Part shown: positions 9,288 to 17,051 of the stretch, piece by piece
How the letters are laid out: every line of letters begins with the position of its first letter
How positions within the stretch are numbered: the first letter of the stretch is position 1
Assembly: GCA_019689635.1 (NCBI GenBank)
Contig: JADGHB010000008.1
Location: 1 to 64,000 of the forward strand
Length of the DNA stretch: 64,000 nucleotides
Source of the DNA: Nevskia sp.
Lineage (GTDB): Bacteria; Pseudomonadota; Gammaproteobacteria; Nevskiales; Nevskiaceae
Direction: 5' to 3'
Made by a program: the position numbers and the translations under genes
Notes under the pieces: generated by a model
Database searches by the model: none
Seen by the model: the letters and a program-made list of their open reading frames with translations, nothing else
Told to the model about the DNA's origin: nothing

Positions 9288-9449
9288 GCGCGCCGACACG
9301 GTGTTTGCGCGTAGCGCAATGGGGCGGACCGCAGGTCCGCGCCGAGGGCAGGAGCCCGAGGCCGGGCTGTTGGCGAGGCAGGATGCCGAGCCTACAGCGG
9401 GAGGTGCACGTCCGCTCACCGCAATGGCGCTACCGTCCTCTCAATCGCG
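9283..9449 (-). repeat. Copy B of the 167-bp inverted repeat, between fhcD and fhcC
   Basis: Reverse complement aligns without gaps to 10-176 (159/167). CCGTGAGCG occurs directly repeated at 9282-9290 and 9458-9466. Confidence 0.95.
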
Positions 9450-9459
9450 GGGTTCGTCC

Positions 9460-10263
9460 GTGAGCGGACTGATCCTCACCCTCAAACCGCAGGCGCCCGA
9501 AGCGCTGGACGGCGCCGGCCTGCTGCCGGCCTCGCTCGCCGGACTGAGCCCCGCCGAGGCCGCGCGGCGGCCGCTCGCCCCGGGGATCGAGCTCGGCGAG
9601 TGTTTCACGGTCCAAGCCGACCCCGCGGCGCCGGACCACCGGCTCACGCTGCGCACCGGCGCGCGCCGCCTCGCGCGCCTGGGCTGCGCCATGGACGGCG
9701 GCACGCTGCGCGTCGTGGGCGACGCCGGCGATCTGCTGGGACAAGACCTGCGCGGCGGCGAGATCGTGGTCGAAGGGGGATGCGGCGCTTACGCCGGCGC
9801 TGGCCAGCGCGCAGGCCTGATCCGCGTGCGCGGCGATGCCGGCGATTTTCTCGGCGGCGCCGCCGACGGCTACGAGGGAATGCGCGGCGGCGTCCTGCTG
9901 GTGCAAGGCCGCGCCGGCGCGCGCGCGGGCTGGCGCATGCGGCGCGGCTTGATCGCGGTGGCCGGCGGTTGTGGGGACTGGTGCGGCGCCGAGATGCTGG
10001 CGGGCACGCTGGTCGCGCCGCGCTGCGGCGCGCGGGCGGGGCTGGGATTGCGGCGCGGTTCGCTGGTGTTGTGGGAATGCCCGCCGGAACTGCCCGCGAC
10101 GTTCAACGACGCCGGCGTCGCAGAATTCGTCTGGCTCGCGCGCCTGGACCGCTGGCTGGCGGCGCTCGAGTTTCGGCTCCCGCCCTTGACCCAGCGCGCG
10201 CGGCGGCTGGTGGGCGATCAGGGCGCGGGCGGCAAAGGCGAAATCCTGATCGTCGGCGGTTGA
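9460..10263 (+). CDS. fhcC: Formyltransferase/hydrolase complex subunit C; alternative in-frame ATG at 9424
   Basis: GTG start gives MSGLILTLKPQAPEALDGAGLLPASL...GDAGDLLGQDLRGGEIVVEGGCGAYAG...; FwdC/GltS-like G-rich repeats. Confidence 0.9.
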   Translation: MSGLILTLKPQAPEALDGAGLLPASLAGLSPAEAARRPLAPGIELGECFTVQADPAAPDHRLTLRTGARRLARLGCAMDGGTLRVVGDAGDLLGQDLRGGEIVVEGGCGAYAGAGQRAGLIRVRGDAGDFLGGAADGYEGMRGGVLLVQGRAGARAGWRMRRGLIAVAGGCGDWCGAEMLAGTLVAPRCGARAGLGLRRGSLVLWECPPELPATFNDAGVAEFVWLARLDRWLAALEFRLPPLTQRARRLVGDQGAGGKGEILIVGG

Positions 10264-10280
10264 GCCGGCGTTCGTTTACG

Positions 10281-10781
10281 ATGCGCATGCGAGGACGTGA
10301 GGCCGTGACGACGAACAAGATTCATCCCCTGTCTTTCGAAGCCGAGCGCGCCCCGGCGGACGGGACCCCCGGCGACCGCGTGTTGATCCGCGGCCTTCGG
10401 GCGCAGACGCGCATCGGCTTGCACGACGAGGAACAAGAGCGTCTCCAGCCGGTGGTGATCGACCTGGTCGCCGAGCGGCGCCATCTCGCCGCCTGCGTGA
10501 GCGACGCGGTGGGCGACACCATCGACTACGCCACCGTGCGCGCGCGCGTGCTGGAGCATCTGCGCGGCCACGGCCGGCGGCTGCTGGAAGCGCTGGCCGA
10601 AGACCTGGCCGAGATCCTGCTGCGCGAGTTCGGCGCGGATTGGGTGCGAGTGCAGATCGTCAAGCCGCGCAAGTTCGAGGACGTGGACGCGGTCGGCGTG
10701 TGCATCGAACGCCGCCGCCCGCCGCTGGGCAGCGCGGAAATCCTGAATTTCCTCGGCCGCGGGCTCGCGCCTCAGGGCTGA
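10281..10781 (+). CDS. Dihydroneopterin aldolase-like protein (FolB family) of the C1 cluster
   Basis: VLIRGLRAQTRIGLHDEEQERLQPVVIDL...DTIDYATVRARVLEHL...VQIVKPRKFEDVDAVGVCIER. Confidence 0.88.
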   Translation: MRMRGREAVTTNKIHPLSFEAERAPADGTPGDRVLIRGLRAQTRIGLHDEEQERLQPVVIDLVAERRHLAACVSDAVGDTIDYATVRARVLEHLRGHGRRLLEALAEDLAEILLREFGADWVRVQIVKPRKFEDVDAVGVCIERRRPPLGSAEILNFLGRGLAPQG

Positions 10782-11497
10782 CAGCCGGCCAGCGGTGTGC
10801 CCGCGAGTTCGAACTCGATCGCCACCGGATCGGCCACCGCGAGCAGTCCGCCGAGCACCGCATACGGCGTAATCCCGAAATCGCTCTGGCGAATCACCAA
10901 AGCCCCGCGCGCGGAAAAGCCCTGCGCGGTGCGCATGGCGCGCAAGGCCAGGTCCTGCTCGCGCGTCACGCCGTGCAGGGTGAAAGCCACGCGCGCGACG
11001 GCCAGCGGCGGCTCGCCGAGCACCTCGCGCGACGCGATTTCCACGTAGGGAAAGCGCCCGGCGGCGAGACCCTTTTCGCCGAGCAGGTGCCGGCGCGTCG
11101 CTGCCACGTCCTGCGCGCTGAGCGCTTCGGCGAACGCGCCGCCGGTGGCGGCGCGCAACGGCGGCGGATCCACCACGAGGTCGGCCAGCGCCACTTCGAG
11201 ATCGAAGCGCGCGCCGGAAAACCCCGCCGCGGGGAGCTGCGCGTAACCGACGAACGCCGGTGCGGCGAGCACGTGATCGTGTCCCGCCGCGGCCGCGGCA
11301 CCGGCGCGGAAGGCGTATATGCGCACCGCGGAGTGTTCGGAATCCAGGCGGTACACCGTGCCGGGCTGGCGCTGGGCGCGCGCGCAGTAATCGGCGGCGA
11401 GCGCCGCGGCGCGGCTTTGCGCCGGCGCCGGCACCGGCGGCGCTCCGGCGCAGGCGGCGAGCCACAGCGCGCTAGCGCAGACTAGCCACCAGCGCAT
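10772..11497 (-). CDS. YceI-like secreted protein/lipoprotein
   Basis: Signal peptide with lipobox-like LAACAG; YRLDSEHSAVRIYAF...GVTREQDLALRA...RQSDFGITPYAVLGGLLAVADPVAIEFEL resembles the YceI family. Confidence 0.7.
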   Translation of the reverse strand: MRWWLVCASALWLAACAGAPPVPAPAQSRAAALAADYCARAQRQPGTVYRLDSEHSAVRIYAFRAGAAAAAGHDHVLAAPAFVGYAQLPAAGFSGARFDLEVALADLVVDPPPLRAATGGAFAEALSAQDVAATRRHLLGEKGLAAGRFPYVEIASREVLGEPPLAVARVAFTLHGVTREQDLALRAMRTAQGFSARGALVIRQSDFGITPYAVLGGLLAVADPVAIEFELAGTPLAGCQP

Positions 11498-12359
11498 CGG
11501 ACAACTCTGGGAACGAGAAAGCAAAACCTTCGGCGAGCAGGCGCGCGGGCAGGACGCGCTGGCCAGTGATCAAGAGCTGCGCCATCTCGCCGAGCAAGAG
11601 CTTCAAGGCGGTGGCCGGCATGCGCAGGAAAGCGGGGCGCTGCAGCGCGCGCCCGAGCGCGCGCGCGAATTCGGCATTGGTGACCGGGTGCGGCGCGGTG
11701 GCGTTGTAGGCGCCGCGCGCGCTCGGGCGGTCCACGCACCAGCGGATGAGCGCCACGACGTCGCTGCGGTGGATCCAGCTCAACCACTGCCGGCCGCTGG
11801 CGATGGGCCCGCCCAAGCCCCAGCGGAACGCGGGGAGCATGCGCGCCAGGGCGCCGCCGTCGCGATCCAGCACTACGCCCAGGCGCAGCCGACACACGCG
11901 CAGGCCAAAGGGTTCCGCGCGCAGCGCCTCGGCCTCCCAGTCGCGGCACAGCCGCGCGGCGTAGTCCTCGCCCGGCGCGGCGTTTTCGTCGAGCGGCTCG
12001 TCGCCGCGCGCTCCGTAGTAACCGATCGCGGAGGCCGATACCAGCACGCGCGGGCGCGGCGATTGTCTTTCGATCCACGCACACAGCGCGCGGGTGGTCG
12101 CGATGCGCGAATCGCGCAGCAGGCGCTTGCGGGCCTCGCTCCAGCGGCCTTGGGCGAGATTTTCGCCGGCGAGATTGATCGCGACGTCCGCACCGCCGGC
12201 GCGAGCCAGGTCGGTCACCAGCCGGGCGCCTTCCGGCAGACGCGGCCGGGCGCGCGCGGGATCGCGGGTGAGCACGGTCAGCTCGGCGCCGGTTTCGGCC
12301 AGCGCACGGCACAAGGCGGTTCCGATGAAACCGCTGCCGCCGGTGATGAGATAGCGCAT
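11472..12359 (-). CDS. TIGR01777-type NAD(P)-binding epimerase (YfcH-like)
   Basis: MRYLITGGSGFIGTALCRALAETGAELTVLTRDP...INLAGENLAQGRWSEARKRLLRDSRI...LVSASAIGYYGARGDE. Confidence 0.93.
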   Translation of the reverse strand: MRYLITGGSGFIGTALCRALAETGAELTVLTRDPARARPRLPEGARLVTDLARAGGADVAINLAGENLAQGRWSEARKRLLRDSRIATTRALCAWIERQSPRPRVLVSASAIGYYGARGDEPLDENAAPGEDYAARLCRDWEAEALRAEPFGLRVCRLRLGVVLDRDGGALARMLPAFRWGLGGPIASGRQWLSWIHRSDVVALIRWCVDRPSARGAYNATAPHPVTNAEFARALGRALQRPAFLRMPATALKLLLGEMAQLLITGQRVLPARLLAEGFAFSFPELSDALVASLR

Positions 12360-12473
12360 GGCGGTGTGTCCGTCTCCGACGCGGAGAGCTTAACCTGCGG
12401 CGCCCGAGGCTCAAGTCTTCTCGGCGCGGTCTTGCGCTATGCTACGCGGCCTTTGCGGTTCGCTCCCTGCCCC

Positions 12474-13394
12474 ATGAATGCCTCCGCCGTCCGCGGGTTC
12501 TGGTCCGTCGTCGCCGCCTTCCTGATCTGGGGCGGGCTGCCGCTGTATCTCAAGGCGCTGCAGGCGGTGCCGCCGCTCCAGATCATGGCCCATCGTCTGG
12601 TCTGGTGCTGCGTCTTCGTGATCGCCGTATTGGCGGGCCGGGGCGAACTGGCCCCGCTGAGTCTCGCGCTGCGCAATCCTGCGCATCGCCGGCGTCTGCT
12701 CGCCAGCGGCGCGCTGATCAGCCTCAACTGGCTGACCTACGTCTGGGCGGTGGCGAACGATCACGTGGTCGAGGCCAGCCTCGGGTATTTCATCAATCCG
12801 CTGGTGAACGTGCTGCTCGGCGTGCTGCTCTTGCACGAGCGTCTCACGCGCTGGCAATGGAGCGCGATCGGCCTGGCGACTGCGGGCGTGCTGTGGCTTT
12901 CCTGGCAGGCCGGCGCGCCGCCGTGGATCGCCCTGGTGCTGGCGTTCTCCTTCGGAACATACGGACTGATCCGCAAGACGGTGGCGGTCGAGGCACTGCC
13001 GGGGCTGGCCGCGGAGACGGCGCTGATCGCGCCCTTGGGCATCGCCTATCTGCTGGGCGTGCAGTGGCTCGGTCAGGGCGCTTTCGGTCACTTGGGATTC
13101 GCCACGGATGCCTTGCTGCTCGCCGGCGGGCCCTTGACCGCGGTGCCGCTGGCTTTGTTCGCCTGGGGCGCGCGCCGCATCCGCTATTCCACCGTGGGGC
13201 TGATCCAGTACCTGGGACCGACGCTGCAATTGCTGTTGGGCGTCTTGGTTTACGGCGAGCCCTTCACGCGCGGCGAGTCCTTGGGCTTTGGCCTGATCTG
13301 GTCGGCATTGGCGATCTACGCCTTCGACAATCTGCGCGCCGTGGCGCGCACCGCTCGCCCGCTGGCCGATCCGGGCGCGGCGCGCGCGCCCTGA
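12474..13394 (+). CDS. rarD: RarD-type EamA family transporter
   Basis: GFWSVVAAFLIWGGLPLYLKALQAVPPLQIMAHRLVW...NHVVEASLGYFINPLVNVLLGVLLLHERLTRWQW; RarD pattern. Confidence 0.93.
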   Translation: MNASAVRGFWSVVAAFLIWGGLPLYLKALQAVPPLQIMAHRLVWCCVFVIAVLAGRGELAPLSLALRNPAHRRRLLASGALISLNWLTYVWAVANDHVVEASLGYFINPLVNVLLGVLLLHERLTRWQWSAIGLATAGVLWLSWQAGAPPWIALVLAFSFGTYGLIRKTVAVEALPGLAAETALIAPLGIAYLLGVQWLGQGAFGHLGFATDALLLAGGPLTAVPLALFAWGARRIRYSTVGLIQYLGPTLQLLLGVLVYGEPFTRGESLGFGLIWSALAIYAFDNLRAVARTARPLADPGAARAP

Positions 13395-13427
13395 GGGCAG
13401 CGAGATTCCGCGCCAGGTGCGCTCCCG

Positions 13428-14555
13428 CTACGGGCGCGCCGCCTCCAGGCTGCCGAAGGCGCGCGGCCAGGTCACGATTCCCCAGGGCAACTCGAACCCC
13501 GACAGTTTTTCGATCACGGCGTAGCGCTGCGCATCGATCACTTCCACGTCGCCGGAACGGCCGCAGGCCAGCAGCAGCTTGCTCCCGTCCGGCGTGAAAC
13601 TGAAATGCCAGCAGCGCTGGCCCACCGGGATGTCGGCCAGGCGCTGGTAGGTCTTGGCGTCGAACACCTGCAACCGTTTGCCCATCGCCGCGGCGATGAA
13701 GATGCGCTGCCCCGCGGGATCGAAGGCAACGCCGTAGGGCCCCTTGGCCGTCGGCACGGATTTCAGAACCTTGAAGTCGTCGTCCAGCACCAGGAAGTTT
13801 CCGGACAACTCCATGGTCACGATGTAGCGCTGGCCGTCCGGGGACAGCTTGACGCCGCGCGGCCGCAGTCCGTACTGGGTCAAATCGACTTTTTTGACCA
13901 GCTTGCGGTCGCCGAAATCGTACACGCTCAAGGTATCGTCGCCTTCGTTGGCGATCACCAGGTTTTTCAGGTCGGGCGTGAATTCCAGACCCTCGGTTTC
14001 CGGCGCGCCGACGATGTCGTCCACGATTTTCCAGTCGTGGAGATCGATGACCGCGATGTGTCCCGGCAATTCCTTGCCCTCGTGCTCCGCCTCGCCCGGT
14101 GTCGGCTTGCCGCCGCTGACGGCGGACTCCGGCTCATACGTGGCGAAGGCCTTGCTACCGTCCGGCAGCACGCGCAGAAACTCGGGACTGGTCCCGATCG
14201 GGATGCTGCGCAGGACTTCGAGGGTGTGAGTGTCGATCACCGACATCGCACCGGTCTTTTGATCCACGGTGAGCAGGTATTTGCCGTCCGGCGTCACGGC
14301 CAGGCCGCGCGGTCCTGCGCCCTCAAGGTCCACGTGCCGTACTTCTTTCATGGTCTTAAGGTCCAGTACCGACAAGCCATCGCCCTGGTTGCTGACGTAG
14401 GCGAGCGGTGCGGCAGAGGCGGCGGCCACGTGGAGCCAAAGAACGCTCGGCAGCAGGATCGCGCCGCCGACACCGCGCCAAGGGCGCACACGCGCCAGCG
14501 GGCTCCGGGCCGCCGTTCGCGGCCCTGGGCTGCGATGCGCGGTCAAGGAGCGCAC
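13428..14555 (-). CDS. YVTN-type beta-propeller protein associated with the xox cluster
   Basis: AAPLAYVSNQGDGLSVLDLKTMKEVRHVDLEGAGPRGLAVTPDGKYLLTVDQ...repeated VIDTHTLEV/VIDLHDWKI propeller blades; N-terminal signal-like segment; GTG start proposed. Confidence 0.85.
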   Translation of the reverse strand: MRSLTAHRSPGPRTAARSPLARVRPWRGVGGAILLPSVLWLHVAAASAAPLAYVSNQGDGLSVLDLKTMKEVRHVDLEGAGPRGLAVTPDGKYLLTVDQKTGAMSVIDTHTLEVLRSIPIGTSPEFLRVLPDGSKAFATYEPESAVSGGKPTPGEAEHEGKELPGHIAVIDLHDWKIVDDIVGAPETEGLEFTPDLKNLVIANEGDDTLSVYDFGDRKLVKKVDLTQYGLRPRGVKLSPDGQRYIVTMELSGNFLVLDDDFKVLKSVPTAKGPYGVAFDPAGQRIFIAAAMGKRLQVFDAKTYQRLADIPVGQRCWHFSFTPDGSKLLLACGRSGDVEVIDAQRYAVIEKLSGFELPWGIVTWPRAFGSLEAARP

Positions 14556-14562
14556 GGGCTTC

Positions 14563-15117
14563 TTACTCGCCGGACGGCGGCGGAGGCGCGGGCGGCGCGC
14601 CAAACTTGTACTGGGGATCGCCGGCGTACTTGGAGCGCACGAACGCCAGAATCCTCCACAGATCGTCGGCGCTCTTGATGATTCCTCCGAACGGGGGCAT
14701 GGGGCCCACGACGTTTTCCTGCCCGATGCGCGTGTAGCCCTGTTTCTGCAAGTCATCGCTGCCCAGCGTAACCAGACGGAACAAGGTGTCGTCGTCCCCG
14801 CCATAGACCCAGGTGTCGTTGATCAGCGGCGGGCACATGCCACCGCCGCCGCCGCCGCCGTGACAGCCGTTGCAGCCGTAACTGAGGAACAAATGCTGGC
14901 CGTCGGCGACGATGTCGGCCTGCGTGTCCTGGTACGGATTCTTGAGCTGTCCCTTGGGCGTTTGTTTGACCAGATCGGGCGGGGTGATGGTCTTGTAATC
15001 CACCGCTTTGGCCTCGGTTTTCTCCCCGGTGGCGGCGGTGGCTTTGCCGTGCGAACAGCCGGCGGCGGAAGCGATCAGCAGGGTCAGGGCGCAACGCCCC
15101 AGGACGGATTTCAGCAC
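14563..15117 (-). CDS. c-type cytochrome of the methanol dehydrogenase cluster
   Basis: Lipobox-like SAAGC, one CNGCH haem motif followed by GGGGGGGM, and GPMPPFGGIIKSADDLWRILAFVRSKY. Confidence 0.88.
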   Translation of the reverse strand: MLKSVLGRCALTLLIASAAGCSHGKATAATGEKTEAKAVDYKTITPPDLVKQTPKGQLKNPYQDTQADIVADGQHLFLSYGCNGCHGGGGGGGMCPPLINDTWVYGGDDDTLFRLVTLGSDDLQKQGYTRIGQENVVGPMPPFGGIIKSADDLWRILAFVRSKYAGDPQYKFGAPPAPPPPSGE

Positions 15118-15209
15118 AGCAGTTCTCCTCTTAGATGTATCAAGTACAAGCACCCCATCGGGTGTGTGAAAGCGCCCGCCCGGATGCTGGCCTCGACCGG
15201 GCGCGAAGG

Positions 15210-16865
15210 TCAAAGCGATTTGTCCGTTTTACGAACGGAGTTCTCCAACAGCTTGACGACCTCGGTGCTGTTGTTGGTCTGCGCGATGCTCAAAGCCGTA
15301 CGCCCGTCCTGACTCTGCACGCGCGGGTCGGCGCCATGATCGAGCAACAGGCGCACCAGATCGTCATGATTGTCGGCCGCGGCAATCATCAGTGCGGTGA
15401 CGCCACCGGCATTGCGGGCATTGACGTCGGCGCCATGCTCCAGGAGCAGCCGCACGTCCTCCGCAGAGCCCGAAGCCGTGGCCAGCATCAACGGCGTGTA
15501 GCCGCCCTTGCCGTACTTGCCGTTGACCTTGGCGCCGGCGGCGATCAGCGCGGCCAGCGCTTTGGACTTGGCGTTCTGCGCGGCGATCGCCAGCGGCGTC
15601 AGGCCGTCGGGACTCGTGGTCTCCAGTCGGGCGCCTTTGGCCGCCAGCGTGCGCACCAGCTCGGCATCGTCGTTCCAGGCGGCGTACATCAGCGGCGTCC
15701 AGCCGCTGCGATCCGCGCGATTGACGTCGGCGCGGTGCTCGATCAAATCGGCGGCCACTTTCCCGAAGCCGAACCGCGCGGCGTTGGTCAGGGCGGTGTA
15801 GCCCTCGTTGTCGCTCGCATTCGGATCGGCGCCGTGCGCGAGCAAATAATCGATGCGCGTGAGATCCTGGGCGAGGATGGCGTTCTGCAGTTCGTCGTTC
15901 GGCTTGGCACCCTGCGCCAGCCACTGCTTGAGTTGATCGAGACTGACGCCCTCGGTTTTTTGCGCCGGTGCGGCGGCGATGGTCGGCGGCGTCAGCGGCG
16001 CATAGGGACCGTGCGAGGGCAAGTCGCCGGAGACGATGCACTCCGGGCATTTCACCAGCGGTACGCCGTAGTCCACCAGCACCTGGCGGATCTTGTCCTT
16101 CTGTTTGCGCATCGCATCTTCGAGTCGCGCCTTGAGCTCGACGTTGCCCTTGGCCACGGCCAGCGCCAGGTCCTCTTCCAGCGGGATGCGGTCGTCCATC
16201 AGATTGAGCGGCTGGAGCTCGAGCGGGGCGTGCTTGATGGACTTGTAGTAGCCGGCCAGCGGGCCCCATATCGCGGCGGCGTCGAGCGTGCCGTCGATGA
16301 CCTGCTGAACCTGGTAGGAGGGTTGCTCCTTGGGATCGGCCACCGTGTTGTAGGTCACGTAGTGGATGGCGATGTTGTTGCCGGCATGGCCGTGCTCGGC
16401 CAGTGCGGCGCGAATGGAGGAGGTCTCATAAACCCCAAGATGCAGTTTCTGCAGCAAGGGATCGTCGAGGTTGGCGATCTTGATGTGCCGATCGCTGCGC
16501 GTGACCAGCACGAATGTCGAGCGGTACAAAGGCACGGTGGTCAGCGCGCCTTCGGTACCCGGCGGCATGTCGAGCCACACGTCGCACAGCGCCTCGCCGA
16601 GCGTCTTGCGCATCATGCCGTGGCCGATGGTCGGCCACCACTGGAACTGGACGGTGTCGCCCATGCCCTCGGCGATCACCGGAGCGAGCTTGTTCTCCAG
16701 ACCTTCGCCGTCGCGACTGGACAAGGGCATGTTCCCGGGATCGGCGCAAACTTTGAGTGTTGCCGGCCCGTTCGCGACCCCATCTGCACTGTAGGCTGCG
16801 GCGCTGACCGCAAGCCCGCCAAACGCAAGGCCGGCAGCCAGGATTTTTCCAAGGTTCGCGTTCAT
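15210..16865 (-). CDS. XoxJ-like periplasmic substrate-binding protein fused to C-terminal ankyrin repeats
   Basis: N-terminal signal, LKVCADPGNMPLSSRDGEGLENKLAPVIAEGMGDTVQFQWWPTI (quinoprotein-dehydrogenase-associated SBP), then at least five ANK units such as GGYTPLMLATASGSAEDVRLLLEHGADVNARN. Confidence 0.9.
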   Translation of the reverse strand: MNANLGKILAAGLAFGGLAVSAAAYSADGVANGPATLKVCADPGNMPLSSRDGEGLENKLAPVIAEGMGDTVQFQWWPTIGHGMMRKTLGEALCDVWLDMPPGTEGALTTVPLYRSTFVLVTRSDRHIKIANLDDPLLQKLHLGVYETSSIRAALAEHGHAGNNIAIHYVTYNTVADPKEQPSYQVQQVIDGTLDAAAIWGPLAGYYKSIKHAPLELQPLNLMDDRIPLEEDLALAVAKGNVELKARLEDAMRKQKDKIRQVLVDYGVPLVKCPECIVSGDLPSHGPYAPLTPPTIAAAPAQKTEGVSLDQLKQWLAQGAKPNDELQNAILAQDLTRIDYLLAHGADPNASDNEGYTALTNAARFGFGKVAADLIEHRADVNRADRSGWTPLMYAAWNDDAELVRTLAAKGARLETTSPDGLTPLAIAAQNAKSKALAALIAAGAKVNGKYGKGGYTPLMLATASGSAEDVRLLLEHGADVNARNAGGVTALMIAAADNHDDLVRLLLDHGADPRVQSQDGRTALSIAQTNNSTEVVKLLENSVRKTDKSL

Positions 16866-16984
16866 CGAACGATCTCCTCCATGCCGCCCGCGCCGTGAGG
16901 AATGAGTTCCTACGGATGGCGCTGCTTGGGCGTATCTCAATCAGACTGGGCCGAACGCAACTTGGTTCTACGCTTTTCGCGGCC

Positions 16985-17024
16985 TACATAAAGAAACGCC
17001 CGATGCCTTGCGGCACCGGGCGTT
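16985..17024 (-). terminator. Intrinsic terminator downstream of xoxF
   Basis: AACGCCCG/TGCC...GGCA/CGGGCGTT inverted repeat, followed on the minus strand by TTCTTTATG. Confidence 0.7.
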
Positions 17025-17051
17025 CCCAAGCCTACGGGCTGCCCGGCTCGC

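Noticed and set aside
14820-14875. CCG tract as a CRISPR or tandem-repeat array
   Set aside because: It is a short in-frame glycine-coding run within a cytochrome gene.
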